DNA from: Nocardioides sp.
Lineage (GTDB): Bacteria; Actinomycetota; Actinomycetes; Propionibacteriales; Nocardioidaceae
NCBI GenBank assembly: GCA_020636915.1
Contig: JACJWV010000018.1
Span: forward strand, 30,540-94,539
DNA length: 64,000 nucleotides
Direction: 5' to 3'
Positions 41,633 through 50,586 of this stretch are shown here, piece after piece. A program made the position numbers and the translations under genes. How positions within the stretch are numbered: the first letter of the stretch is position 1; every line of letters begins with the position of its first letter. The notes under the pieces were generated by a model that had not been told where the DNA came from, searched no databases, and saw only the letters and a list, made by a program, of their open reading frames with translations.

Positions 41633-43132
41633 TCAGCTCTCCTTGCTGGTGGTGGCAGGCATCAGGGTGTTCCAGAGGTGCATCAGGGCATAGGAGCGCC
41701 AAGGTCGCCAGGCGTCCTGACCCGCGACGACGACGGACGGGTCGTGGCCGAGACGGGTGAGCGCGTTGCGCACGCCGAGGTCGGTGGGAAGGAAGACGTC
41801 GGGGTCGGCGAGCGCACGCATCGCGACGTAGTCAGCCGTCCAGGGACCGACGCCGGGTCGGGCCAGCAGCGCGGATCGCACGGCGGCGCGGTCGGGCCCC
41901 CGGTCCAGGGCGACCGTGCCGTCGGCCAGTGCGGCCGCGAGACCCACCAGCGCCCGGCCCCGCGCCCGTGGCATCGGCAGGGTCGTGGGGTCGACGACAG
42001 CCAGCGTGGCCGCGTCGGGGAAGAGATGGGTCAGGCCCGGCGTCGAGGTCGACACCCGGCGACCGTGGTCGGCGACGATGCGACCGGTGACGGTGCACGC
42101 CCCGACGACGCTCACCTGCTGCCCGACGACCGCCCGGACCGCTGTCTCGTCGCCGTCCACCTGCCCCGGGACCCGCAGGCCCGGGCAGTCGCGCACGAGA
42201 GGCCCCACCACCGGGTCGCCGGCGAAGTGCTCGGCGACCGCGAGCGGGTCGCAGTCGGCGTCCAGGAGACGGCGGGTCCGCTCGAGCGCGGCGCCGGTGT
42301 CGCGGAGGTCGGCGAGCTCGAACGTGGCGGTGACGAACGCGGCCTGCGGGCTCTGCGGCAGGTCGTCGAGCTCGACCCGCACCGTCCCGGGACCGTGCGG
42401 CAGGTCGAGGGTGCGGGCGTACCAGCCGGGTCCGGCCACCTCGACCCCGGGGACGAGGTGGTAGGCGAGGAAGTCCAGAAGCGCCCGACCGGCGAACGGC
42501 GTGCGGACGCCCAGTCGCATGGTGACCGTCCCGGTGGTCGCCCGGCCGCCACGGCGGCCGCGCAGCTCGGTCGGCGAGGAGGCGTAGACCTCGCGCAGGG
42601 TGTCGTTGAACTGACGGACGCTGGAGAACCCGGACGCGAACGCGACGTCGGCGTAGCTGAGCTCGGTCGTCTCGATGAGCACGCGGGCCGTCTGGGCGCG
42701 CCGGGCGCGGGCCAGCGCGAGCGGTCCGGCGCCGAGCTCGGCCGTCACGATCCGGGTGAGGTGGCGCGGGGTGTAGCCGACCCGACGGGCCAGGCCCTCG
42801 ACCCCCTCGCGGTCGACGACCCCGTCGGCGATCAACCGCATCGCCCGGCCCGCCGCGGTCGCCGAGACGTCCCAGTCCGGGCTCCCGGGCGTCGCGTCCG
42901 GCAGGCAGCGCTTGCAGGCCCGGAACCCCGCGGCCTGGGCCGAGGCCGCGCTGGGGTGGAAGGTGACGTTGCGGAAGGCCGGGGTGCGCGCCGGGCAGGA
43001 CGGCCGGCAGTAGATCCCGGTGGTGCGTACCGCGGTGTAGAAGACGCCATCGAAGCGCCGGTCGCGCGACTTCACGGCCCGGTAGCACGACTCGGCGTCG
43101 AGCTCGGCGCGGTGGGGTGCGGCGGTGGTCAT
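41633..43132 (-). CDS. alkA: Ada-like regulator fused to AlkA 3-methyladenine DNA glycosylase
   Basis: A 499-residue fusion. Residues 1-80 form the Ada methyl-phosphotriester domain with four zinc cysteines (YCRPSC, CKRC); an AraC-type helix-turn-helix follows at about 95-195 (VGYTPRHLTRIVTAELGAGP). Then comes an AlkA N-domain and the HhH-GPD glycosylase (LLARPGVGPWTADYVAM with catalytic Asp in FLPTDLG). It would sense methylated phosphates, activate transcription, and excise 3-methyladenine. ogt downstream supplies the missing methyltransferase. Common in actinobacteria. Confidence 0.94.
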   Translation of the reverse strand: MTTAAPHRAELDAESCYRAVKSRDRRFDGVFYTAVRTTGIYCRPSCPARTPAFRNVTFHPSAASAQAAGFRACKRCLPDATPGSPDWDVSATAAGRAMRLIADGVVDREGVEGLARRVGYTPRHLTRIVTAELGAGPLALARARRAQTARVLIETTELSYADVAFASGFSSVRQFNDTLREVYASSPTELRGRRGGRATTGTVTMRLGVRTPFAGRALLDFLAYHLVPGVEVAGPGWYARTLDLPHGPGTVRVELDDLPQSPQAAFVTATFELADLRDTGAALERTRRLLDADCDPLAVAEHFAGDPVVGPLVRDCPGLRVPGQVDGDETAVRAVVGQQVSVVGACTVTGRIVADHGRRVSTSTPGLTHLFPDAATLAVVDPTTLPMPRARGRALVGLAAALADGTVALDRGPDRAAVRSALLARPGVGPWTADYVAMRALADPDVFLPTDLGVRNALTRLGHDPSVVVAGQDAWRPWRSYALMHLWNTLMPATTSKES

Positions 43133-43275
43133 GCGTCCATCCTGACCGACGCCACCGACATCATCTGGCGGGAATCGGACACGGGCGTGAGCCTAGTCGG
43201 CCGGGATCCGGCCCGGCGGCTGGCACACGTCCGTAGGGTGGTGGAGGATCTCGGGGAGTCCGGGGAGGGTCCTGC

Positions 43276-44361
43276 GTGCCAGAAGCTGTCGAGCGTCGCC
43301 ACCGTCTGACCGTGTTGCGCGTCATCGTCGTCGCGGAGCTCGTGGTCGCGCTCCTCACCGGGGCGAGCGTGGTCTTCGCCTACAACCACGTGGACAAGAA
43401 GATCACCACCGGGCCCGCGATCGGTCACATCATCGAGCCGCGCACCAAGAAGCCGCTGCCGACCTCGCAGATGAACATCCTGCTGATGGGGACCGACTCG
43501 CGTGACTGCGCCGGGTGCGGCATCGACAAGGAGGCCGGCGAGGGTGGGTCGGACACCACGATCCTGCTGCACATCGCGGAGGGCCGGAAGTCGGCGTACG
43601 GCATCTCGATCCCCCGCGACACCCTCGTCGACCGGCCGTCGTGCAAGACCGCCGACGGCGGGGCGGTGCCGGCGGAGTCCGGGGCGACCTGGAACGCGGC
43701 GTACTCGGTGGGCGGTCCGGCGTGCACGGCCCGCCAGGTCGAGGCCGTGACCGGCATCTACGTCGACTCCTACATCACCGTGAACTTCGGCGGCTTCAAG
43801 TCCATGGTCGACGCGATCAACGGGGTGGAGGTGTGCATCCCGCAGCCCGTCGACGACACCGTCGCCCACATCCACTTCGACGCCGGCACCCAGACGCTGG
43901 ACGGGGACCGCGCGCTCCAGTACGTGCGCGAGCGCCACTCGACCGCCAACTCCGACCTGGGCCGGATGAAGCGGCAGCAGGCGTTCATCGCCTCGATGGT
44001 CAACAAGGTGATGTCGGCCGACACGCTCACCCGGCCGGACCGGCTCTACAAGTTCGCCAGCAGCCTCGCGGACTCGCTGCAGGCCAGTCCCGACCTCGCC
44101 AGCGCCGGCAAGCTGGTGAAGCTCGCGATGTCGTTGCGGCACGCCGACCTGGGACACATCAAGTTCGTCACCGCCCCCACCTCCGACTTCCCCATCGGCG
44201 ACCCGAACTGGGGCCGGCTGCAGTTCACCCCGGACGCCCAGGAGCTGTGGGCGAAGGTCAAGGCCGACGAGCCGCTCGGCAAGCTCGGCAGGGGCGCCGT
44301 CACCGGCAAGGACCCCAACGGCAGCAAGAAGGACGCCGCGGAGAACGGGCTCTGCGCCTAG
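43276..44361 (+). CDS. LytR-CpsA-Psr (LCP) family protein
   Basis: A 361-residue single-pass membrane protein that transfers lipid-linked glycopolymers (arabinogalactan or teichoic-acid type) to peptidoglycan. N-terminal helix VLRVIVVAELVVALLTGASV, then the LCP domain with MNILLMGTDSRD, TTILLHIAEG, ISIPRDTLVD, and ALQYVRERHS, the residues that bind the pyrophosphate lipid. GTG at 43276 with GGAGGG upstream. Several cysteines (CAGCG, SCKT, PACTARQ, EVCIPQ) suggest disulfides. The polymer it handles is unknown. Confidence 0.92.
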   Translation: MPEAVERRHRLTVLRVIVVAELVVALLTGASVVFAYNHVDKKITTGPAIGHIIEPRTKKPLPTSQMNILLMGTDSRDCAGCGIDKEAGEGGSDTTILLHIAEGRKSAYGISIPRDTLVDRPSCKTADGGAVPAESGATWNAAYSVGGPACTARQVEAVTGIYVDSYITVNFGGFKSMVDAINGVEVCIPQPVDDTVAHIHFDAGTQTLDGDRALQYVRERHSTANSDLGRMKRQQAFIASMVNKVMSADTLTRPDRLYKFASSLADSLQASPDLASAGKLVKLAMSLRHADLGHIKFVTAPTSDFPIGDPNWGRLQFTPDAQELWAKVKADEPLGKLGRGAVTGKDPNGSKKDAAENGLCA

Positions 44362-44398
44362 GCGGGTGTCGGAGCGGCCGGCAGGGACCCGGCCGGGT

Positions 44399-44472
44399 GG
44401 GACGACGAAGTACGAGGGTGGACGACAAAGCTTCGTCGTCCCGCGTCGGATTTCGTCGGCCGGCCGACGAAA
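44399..44472. repeat. Palindrome-rich block with CGACGAA repeats
   Basis: Two structures in tandem: a 12-bp inverted repeat (GGGACGACGAAG at 44399-44410, complement at 44431-44442) and a perfect 22-bp palindrome at 44451-44472 (half TTTCGTCGGCC, no spacer). The loop of the first contains a further copy, GGACGACAAAG. It lies between the LCP stop and the tRNA-Glu terminator and holds no gene. Confidence 0.8.
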
Positions 44473-44501
44473 CTCAACACCCCGTGCGGCTCGTGGCACG
44501 C

Positions 44502-44534
44502 ACGAAGCCCCAGCCCGGAGGGCTGGGGCTTCGT
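44502..44534 (-). terminator. tRNA-Glu terminator hairpin
   Basis: 15-bp arms (44502-44516 and 44520-44534) with loop gga, AAGCCCCAGCCC type, start 7 bp beyond the 3' end of the tRNA-Glu gene on the minus strand. It can also end the LCP transcript. Confidence 0.85.
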
Positions 44535-44540
44535 CGCTGG

Positions 44541-44613
44541 TACCCCCGACCGGATTCGAACCGGCGCTACCGCCTTGAGAGGGCGGCGTGCTAGGCCGCT
44601 ACACAACGGGGGC
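44541..44613 (-). tRNA. tRNA-Glu (anticodon CTC)
   Basis: A 73-nt gene. The anticodon stem CCGCC/GGCGG holds loop CTCTCAA with CTC at its centre; the T arm GGTTCGAATCC is standard. The acceptor stem GCCCCCG pairs with CGGGGGT (first pair G-U), discriminator A. CCA is not encoded directly; CCAG follows on the precursor. It lies next to tRNA-Gln, and gltX for tRNA-Glu charging is 1.2 kb away. Confidence 0.93.
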
Positions 44614-44693
44614 GTGTGCTCTGCGAGCAACCTGCGAAACCTTATCGGAGGCCGTCGTCCACACAAAATCGCCGCCCGGAAGCGGCGATCTCG

Positions 44694-44765
44694 CTGGGAT
44701 ACTAGGACTCGAACCTAGACTAACTGAACCAGAATCAGTCGTGCTGCCAATTACACCATATCCCA
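44694..44765 (-). tRNA. tRNA-Gln (anticodon CTG)
   Basis: A 72-nt gene. Acceptor TGGGATA/TATCCCA with discriminator G; anticodon stem ACTGA/TCAGT and CTG at the loop centre; T arm GGTTCGAGTCC. A -10-like CATAAT lies at 44784-44779, 14 bp before the 5' end, so both tRNAs could be read from one minus-strand transcript. Confidence 0.94.
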
Positions 44766-44778
44766 CTGCATTACTGCG

Positions 44779-44784
44779 ATTATG
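44779..44784 (-). promoter_or_regulatory. Candidate -10 of the tRNA-Gln/tRNA-Glu unit
   Basis: CATAAT on the minus strand matches TATAAT in five of six bases, the right distance from the tRNA-Gln 5' end. A clear -35 is not seen. Confidence 0.4.
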
Positions 44785-44820
44785 CCCTCCCGCCGAGGCG
44801 GTCGGGCACGGTGGAGAACA

Positions 44821-45801
44821 CTACACGCGAGGCCTCGGGGCGACCAAAACGCCCTGCCCCGCAGGGGCTTCGGTGCTCGTGCGCAGCTGCCAGCGACGCG
44901 CGAGGAGGAGCACCAGCGCGAGGTAGGTCAGCGACTGGGTGAGCGTGACGGGGATCGTCCACCAGCTCCCGCCGACCGGGTTCAGCGTCGACGCCATGTC
45001 GCCGAACGCGAGCGCGAGGCCGAAGGCGAGCCAGTTGTTGAGCACGTGCATGGCGATGCCGGCCTCGAGGCCCCCCGTGAGGACGACGAGCAGCCCGGCG
45101 ACCAGGCCGAACGCGAACCGGTCGAGGAAGACCGGCGGGCTCTGCGAGCCGTGCGCCGCGGCGAAGAGGAGCGCGGGGAACAGGACCGCCGCGACCGGCC
45201 GTCCGAACCAGGAGCCGAAGAGGTTGCCGAACGCCTGCGTCAGGTAGCCGCGGAAGGCGTACTCCTCCCCCGCCGCCTGCAACGGCGTGAGCAGCAGCAC
45301 GACGACCAGGAAGTCGCGCGTGGTCGACGTGAAGTCGTTGAGGTGCGCACCCACCTCGGCGCTGTCCGCGGTCGAGGGCACCAGCGAGGAGACCACCAAG
45401 GTGGCGACCAGCGAGACCAGCGAGAGCCCGAAGCAGACCACGAACCAGCGCCACCGGATCCGCGGCACCACCGACGCCAGCCAACCGGGCCGCAGGCCGT
45501 GCAGCAGGCGGGTGAGCAGCCACGTCACCGGGATCGCGCAGGCGAGAGCCAGGTTGAGGTACGCCAGGCTGAGCGGGGTCGGGTCCTCGAGGTCGACGAG
45601 CCGCGTCATGCTGTCGGCGACGTCCCGGCCGGCGACGGCGAACCCGACGGCGAACGGGATCTGCACCAGCACCGGGACGGCGACCAGGAAGCAGATCCCC
45701 AGCAGGACGACGCCGACGATCGGGCGCCACGCTCCGCCCAGACCGCCGCGCTGGATCTCGGGATAGGTCAGCCCGCGACCTGGGTCGACGTCCGGCGCCA
45801 T
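44821..45801 (-). CDS. CPBP-family intramembrane metalloprotease
   Basis: A 326-residue membrane protein of the CAAX protease/bacteriocin-processing (Abi) family. It has about eight hydrophobic helices. Motif 1 is AAGEEYAFRGYLTQAF (EExxxR), motif 2 is LFAAAHGSQ, motif 3 is MHVLNNWLAF. The metal is coordinated by the Glu pair and the later His. Substrates are unknown in actinobacteria. ATG at 45801, 17 bp after the gltX stop; the tRNA genes follow it. Confidence 0.88.
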   Translation of the reverse strand: MAPDVDPGRGLTYPEIQRGGLGGAWRPIVGVVLLGICFLVAVPVLVQIPFAVGFAVAGRDVADSMTRLVDLEDPTPLSLAYLNLALACAIPVTWLLTRLLHGLRPGWLASVVPRIRWRWFVVCFGLSLVSLVATLVVSSLVPSTADSAEVGAHLNDFTSTTRDFLVVVLLLTPLQAAGEEYAFRGYLTQAFGNLFGSWFGRPVAAVLFPALLFAAAHGSQSPPVFLDRFAFGLVAGLLVVLTGGLEAGIAMHVLNNWLAFGLALAFGDMASTLNPVGGSWWTIPVTLTQSLTYLALVLLLARRWQLRTSTEAPAGQGVLVAPRPRV

Positions 45802-45817
45802 GGTCAGCCCTCCCCGC

Positions 45818-47287
45818 TCAGGCCAGGACCGCCTGCAGCCGGCCGAGGCTCCGCTCGCGCCCGAGCAGCTCCATCGACTCGAACAGCGGCGGCGAGACCC
45901 GGCGTCCGGACACGGCGACACGCACAGGCCCGAAGGCGTTGCGCGGCTTGAGCCCCATCTCGTCGACGAGCCGGGCCTGCAGCGCGTCCTGGATCGCTGC
46001 GGTCGACCAGGTCTCGAGCCCGACGAGGGCGTCGTACGACGCCCGCACGACCGCCTTGCCGTCCTCGGTGAGCAGCTTCTCCGCGTCGGCCTCGTCCACG
46101 ACGAACGCGGCCTCGTCGACGAAGAGGAAGCCGAGCATGTCGACCGCCTCGGTGAGCTTGTTGATCCGCTCGGCCACCAGCGGCATCGCCTGCTCCAGCA
46201 GCTGCGCGTCGGCGTCGCCGACCGGGTCGGAGACGACACCCGCGGCCTTCAGGAACGGCAGCACCCGGTCGGTCATGTCGTCGATCGACAGCAGCCGCAT
46301 GTGCGCCGAGTTGATCGCGTCGGCCTTCTTGATGTCGAAGCGCGCCGGGTTGGGGTTCACGTCCTTGATGTCGAAGGCCGCGACCATCTCCTCCAACGAG
46401 AACACGTCACGGTCGGCGGCGATCGCCCAGCCGAGCAGCGCGAGGTAGTTGAGGAGCCCCTCGGGCAGGAACCCCTGGTCGCGATAGGCGAGCGCGTGCG
46501 CCTCGGGGTCGCGCTTGGACAGCTTCTTGTTGCCCTGGCCCATCACGTAGGGCAGGTGGCCGAACTCCGGCGTGCCCTGGGCGATGCCGAGCTCGGTGAG
46601 GGCGGCGTAGAGCGCGATCTGGCGCGGGGTGCTGGACAGCAGGTCCTCGCCACGCAGCACGTGGGTGACCTCCATCAGGGCGTCGTCGACCGGGTTCACC
46701 AGCGTGTAGAGCGGGTCGCCGTTGGCCCGGCACAGGGCGTAGTCGGGGACGTGCTCGCTCTCGAAGGTGATGTCGCCGCGCACCAGGTCGGTCCAGGTGA
46801 TCGATCCGTCGGGCATCCGGAACCGGACCACCGGACGGCGTCCCTCGGCCTCGAAGGCGGCGCGCTGCTCGGCGGAGAGGTCACGGCAGAAGCCGTCGTA
46901 CCCCATCACCTTCGAGCCGCTCGCCTTGCGCCGGGCGTCGACCTCCTCGGTGGTGCAGAAGCAGTCGTAGGTGTAGGAGGAGGCGCGCAGCTGCGCCAGC
47001 GCGTCGGCGTAGATCGCGCCACGCTCGCTCTGCTTGTAGGGCCCGTGCGGCCCGCCGACCTCGATGCCCTCGTCCCAGTCGAGACCCAGCCAGCGCCACA
47101 GGTCCAGGATCGCGTCGTAGGACTCCTGGGTGCTGCGCTCCTTGTCGGTGTCCTCCATCCGGAAGACGATCGTCCCGCCGTGGTGACGCGCGAACGCCCA
47201 GTTGTACAGCGCGGTCCGCACCAGGCCGACGTGGGGCGAGCCGGTCGGGGACGGGCAGAAGCGGACGCGGACGGGTCGAGCGCTCAA
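45818..47287 (-). CDS. gltX: Glutamyl-tRNA synthetase
   Basis: A 489-residue class I synthetase, probably non-discriminating (also charges tRNA-Gln) as in most actinobacteria, which lack GlnRS and use GatCAB. RFCPSPTGSPHVGLVRTALY holds the HIGH-like HVGL; the KMSKS loop is KKLSKRDPEA; RMEDTDKERS binds glutamate. TTG start at 47287 overlaps the FAH gene stop (TTGA). The tRNA-Glu and tRNA-Gln genes lie just downstream. Confidence 0.96.
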   Translation of the reverse strand: MSARPVRVRFCPSPTGSPHVGLVRTALYNWAFARHHGGTIVFRMEDTDKERSTQESYDAILDLWRWLGLDWDEGIEVGGPHGPYKQSERGAIYADALAQLRASSYTYDCFCTTEEVDARRKASGSKVMGYDGFCRDLSAEQRAAFEAEGRRPVVRFRMPDGSITWTDLVRGDITFESEHVPDYALCRANGDPLYTLVNPVDDALMEVTHVLRGEDLLSSTPRQIALYAALTELGIAQGTPEFGHLPYVMGQGNKKLSKRDPEAHALAYRDQGFLPEGLLNYLALLGWAIAADRDVFSLEEMVAAFDIKDVNPNPARFDIKKADAINSAHMRLLSIDDMTDRVLPFLKAAGVVSDPVGDADAQLLEQAMPLVAERINKLTEAVDMLGFLFVDEAAFVVDEADAEKLLTEDGKAVVRASYDALVGLETWSTAAIQDALQARLVDEMGLKPRNAFGPVRVAVSGRRVSPPLFESMELLGRERSLGRLQAVLA

Positions 47288-48093
47288 CGCTGGGCCACCT
47301 TGTTCGTGAGGGTGCCGAGGCCGGCGATCGAGATCTCCACCTCGTCACCGACCTCCATGGGTCCGACACCCTCGGGGGTGCCGGTGAGGATGACGTCGCC
47401 GGGCAGCAGCGTCATCACGCTGGTGATGTGGGCGATCAGGGTGGGGATGTCGAAGATCAGGTCGCGGGTGTTGCCGTCCTGCTTCAGGTCGCCGTTGAGG
47501 TGGGTCTGGACGCTGCGGCCGACCTCGAAGTCGTGCGGGTCCAGGTCGGTCTCGATCCAGGGCCCCAGCGGGCAGAACGAGTCGAAGCCCTTGGCCCGCG
47601 TCCACTGGCCGTCGCTCCTCTGCAGGTCGCGGGCCGTGACGTCGTTGGCGATCGTGTAGCCGTGGATGACGTCGGTCGCCTGGTCGCGCGGCACGTCACG
47701 GCAGATGCGGCCGATCACGACCGCGAGCTCGCCCTCGAAGTGCAGGTCGCCGGTCTGCGGGGGGTAGAAGATCGGGTCGCCCGGTCCGACCACGCTGGTG
47801 TTGGGCTTGAGGAACATCAGCGGCTCGGCCGGCGGCTCCCCGCCCATCTCCGCCGCGTGGGCCGCGTAGTTCTTGCCGATCGCGACGACCTTGCTGCGGG
47901 GCAGCACCGGTGCCAGCAGGCGGACGTCCTCGAGCCGGTACTGCTCCTCGAGCAGCTTCACGCCGACGTACAACGGGTCGCCGGCCAGGGCGACCACGAC
48001 GCTGTCGGGGTCGGGCTGGCCGAGCTCGTCGACCTCGCCGGTCACGACGCCGTAGAGCGGGTCCTCCCCGGTGGTGAATCTCGCGATGCGCAC
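47284..48093 (-). CDS. Fumarylacetoacetate hydrolase (FAH) family protein
   Basis: A 269-residue FAH-fold enzyme. The C-terminal domain holds the metal site in HFEGELAVVIGR and IANDVTARDLQ; KVVAIGKNYAAHAAEMGG precedes it, and VILTGTPEGVGPMEVGD closes. Family members are 2-oxopent-4-enoate hydratases, isomerases or oxaloacetate decarboxylases; the exact reaction is open. It overlaps gltX by 4 bp, the FAH-gltX pairing being common in actinobacteria. GTG start. Confidence 0.92.
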   Translation of the reverse strand: MRIARFTTGEDPLYGVVTGEVDELGQPDPDSVVVALAGDPLYVGVKLLEEQYRLEDVRLLAPVLPRSKVVAIGKNYAAHAAEMGGEPPAEPLMFLKPNTSVVGPGDPIFYPPQTGDLHFEGELAVVIGRICRDVPRDQATDVIHGYTIANDVTARDLQRSDGQWTRAKGFDSFCPLGPWIETDLDPHDFEVGRSVQTHLNGDLKQDGNTRDLIFDIPTLIAHITSVMTLLPGDVILTGTPEGVGPMEVGDEVEISIAGLGTLTNKVAQR

Positions 48094-48131
48094 CCGCCGA
48101 GCCTATCGACCGGCGTGCGACCAACCCGAGG

Positions 48132-50531
48132 TCAGCCCCCGGCGAGGTGCACGGTGTCCACCAGCTGGTCGGCGATCTGCGTCGGCGTCCACGGGAAGCG
48201 CACCCACTGCTGCTGGGAGAACAGCTGCGTCTGGTCGTCCGACCACGGCGACGCCGGGTCCGCGTACTGGCTGTAGGTGAGGATCGTCCGGGCCGAGATG
48301 TCCTTCTTCCCGACGAACGCGATCGCCTGGATGTACGACGACCCGTAGGTGATCGGGTCGAGCACCGGGTCCCCGGTCTGCGACTGGGTGGCGTTGGCGT
48401 CGCCGGACAGGTTCCCCAGTCCGCCGCCGATCGGCCAGCCGGCCGTGCTGTTGTCGCCGGAGCGGTGCATGTCGCCGTAGGTCGCGGTCAGGTCGAAGCG
48501 GTCGGTGACCGCGGTGATCGCCTCGGTCATGGCGGTCACGACCTCGGGGCTGGTCGACAGCCGGCGCGGCGTCGTGAACGGGTGCTTCGCGTCGAACGGC
48601 ACCTCCCAGAGGTTGACGCCGTCGAGCGACGCGTACCGGACGAACTCCTCGAAGATGCCGGCGCCGGCCGAGGAGGTCGGGTTGGAGCGACCGTCCCAGT
48701 CGTGCAGCACCTGGCAGGCGGCGGTGAGCCCGGTGGCGTCGCAGACCTGGTCGAGACGACCACCCGCACGCGCCACCTCGGCGGTGTAGACGCGGTTCGC
48801 GTGCTCGTGCGAGGCCAGCGTCGCCGGGGTCTCCTTGCCCTGCTTCAGCTGGTCGCGGACGTAGGCCATGACCACCTTGGTGCGCATCGAGCGCTGGCAG
48901 TCCTCGCAGCCGATCATCCGGGGGTAGCCGGTCAGCCGGACCTCGTCGTTCGGCGCCCAGTAGGAGTCGTTGGCGTTCATCACCCAGTCGCGGCGGAACA
49001 CCTCGGGCAGGTGCGAGGGGCCCAGGATCCCGGGACGCTCCGCGTCCTTGTCGGTGCCCCACCGGCAGGAGGTGGCCGCCCGGGTGCCGTCGAGGCCGGG
49101 CAGCCCCGCGATGCCGAAGATCAGCCGGCCGGAGTCCGTCATGCACTTCTCGGCGCGGTCGTTGGTGACGTTCGGGACGACCGAGTGGTCGGCGTACAGG
49201 ACGTCTCCCTTGCGGTCCGCGGCGATCGTGTTCACCCACGGCATGCCGCCGCCGCGGTCCTGGCGGCGCAGCAGGTCGTGCACCGACGTCGCCTGGTTCA
49301 TCGACAAGAACGTGTCGAAGGCGCGCAGGTGCTCGGCGTTCGCGTCGCGGATCGCCCAGAAGCTGTCGGCCGTCCAGCCCATGAACGAGCTCGGTGCGTT
49401 GAGCACGTAGCCCTGGGGCGTGCGCCAGAGGGTCTCCGTCACGGTCTCGACGCCGTCGTCGGTCTTCACCTGCACGTCGACGTCGCGACGGTCGAGCTCG
49501 GCCGTGCCGCCGCCGGCGGTCTCGTAGGTCGTGGGCGAGCCGGCGGTCATGTACTGGTAGGGCGTGAAGCGGTACCCGGTCGAGACGGTGTGGCTCCAGG
49601 CGACGTCCTTGTTGAAGCCGATGTTGACCGCGGGAAAGCCGGTGAGGGCGCCGCCGGCGACGTCGAGCTTGCCGGGCACCGTCAGGTGCATCTGCGTGAA
49701 CCGGTAGCGGCCGAGCCACGGGAAGTGCGGGTTGCCCAGGATCATGCCGCGGCGGGTCGACGTGTCGTCGCCGCCGACCGCCGTCGCGTTGGACCCGAAG
49801 GCGTCGTCCTTGCCGAGCAGGGCGAGCACGCCGGCGCGGGAGGGGTGCCCGGTCGTCCGGCCGGAGCCGCCGGGCGGCGTGGCCGTGGTGATCGGACCCA
49901 GGAACCGCGTGGTGGAGCCGATCAGCTGGGCGAGGTAGAAGGCGTACCAGACGTCGGTGCTGGTGACGTCGGGCTGGATCCAGTCCTGGCCCGCGCACGC
50001 CGGGTCGGTGATGTCGTGGGTGCTCAACCAGTCGTTGATGCCGGCGGCCTCGGCGACGACCATCGCCTTGGCCCGGGCGCTGGGACCGGCGACCGGGTCG
50101 TCGAGGAGGTCCTCGACGACGTGGCGGTCGTGCAGGTCGGTGACCAGGGTGTCCCACTGCAGGTTGGTGCCCGAGCCGCCGACGTTGTCCTTGTGGGTCG
50201 CGTCCGGCCCGAGGTACTCCGAGCGCTGCCCGCGCGCGGTGAGCAGGGTGTCCATCAGGGTGCACGTCGCGGCAGCGGTCGTGGCCCAGCCGGCGCCGTA
50301 CGCCACGTCGGGGAACGTCGAGCCCTTGATGTGGGGGATCCCGTGCTCGGTGATCCGGATCGTCACGTCGTACGGCGACGTGTGCTGCTGCTGCGCGGCC
50401 GAGACGGCCGGCGCGGCCGTGGCCGTGGATCCGGCCGTGGCGACCGCGGCGGCCGCGGGTCCGACCAGGAGCGCGGCGGCGAGGACGATGCCGAGAGGAC
50501 GCTTGTGACGATGGTCATACGGAAGAGGCAC
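48132..50531 (-). CDS. Secreted penicillin acylase-family (Ntn) amidase
   Basis: A 799-residue exported proenzyme. Residues 1-40 are an Ala-rich signal peptide (GIVLAAALLVGPAAAAVATA). The Ntn-hydrolase nucleophile is likely Ser247 in KDDAFGSNATAVGGDDT, at the start of the beta chain; STRRGMILGNPHFPW is the usual continuation. Self-cleavage just before Ser would leave an alpha chain of about 205 mature residues. Members hydrolyse penicillins, acyl-homoserine lactones or lipid amides, so substrate is open. GTG start; divergent from the gene at 50587. Confidence 0.88.
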   Translation of the reverse strand: MPLPYDHRHKRPLGIVLAAALLVGPAAAAVATAGSTATAAPAVSAAQQQHTSPYDVTIRITEHGIPHIKGSTFPDVAYGAGWATTAAATCTLMDTLLTARGQRSEYLGPDATHKDNVGGSGTNLQWDTLVTDLHDRHVVEDLLDDPVAGPSARAKAMVVAEAAGINDWLSTHDITDPACAGQDWIQPDVTSTDVWYAFYLAQLIGSTTRFLGPITTATPPGGSGRTTGHPSRAGVLALLGKDDAFGSNATAVGGDDTSTRRGMILGNPHFPWLGRYRFTQMHLTVPGKLDVAGGALTGFPAVNIGFNKDVAWSHTVSTGYRFTPYQYMTAGSPTTYETAGGGTAELDRRDVDVQVKTDDGVETVTETLWRTPQGYVLNAPSSFMGWTADSFWAIRDANAEHLRAFDTFLSMNQATSVHDLLRRQDRGGGMPWVNTIAADRKGDVLYADHSVVPNVTNDRAEKCMTDSGRLIFGIAGLPGLDGTRAATSCRWGTDKDAERPGILGPSHLPEVFRRDWVMNANDSYWAPNDEVRLTGYPRMIGCEDCQRSMRTKVVMAYVRDQLKQGKETPATLASHEHANRVYTAEVARAGGRLDQVCDATGLTAACQVLHDWDGRSNPTSSAGAGIFEEFVRYASLDGVNLWEVPFDAKHPFTTPRRLSTSPEVVTAMTEAITAVTDRFDLTATYGDMHRSGDNSTAGWPIGGGLGNLSGDANATQSQTGDPVLDPITYGSSYIQAIAFVGKKDISARTILTYSQYADPASPWSDDQTQLFSQQQWVRFPWTPTQIADQLVDTVHLAGG

Positions 50532-50586
50532 GACGGAAAACTAGCCCGTTCGTCCGGCGGGCGGCCCGATATCTACCCTTCTTTAC

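Noticed and set aside
44399..44613. Integrative element att site at the tRNA-Glu 3' end
   Set aside because: No integrase and no direct repeat of the tRNA 3' end were found in the window; only the palindromes remain as an unexplained feature.
44358..44666. Minus-strand 102-codon frame spanning tRNA-Glu
   Set aside because: It covers the tRNA gene, its terminator and the palindromic block; no support for coding.
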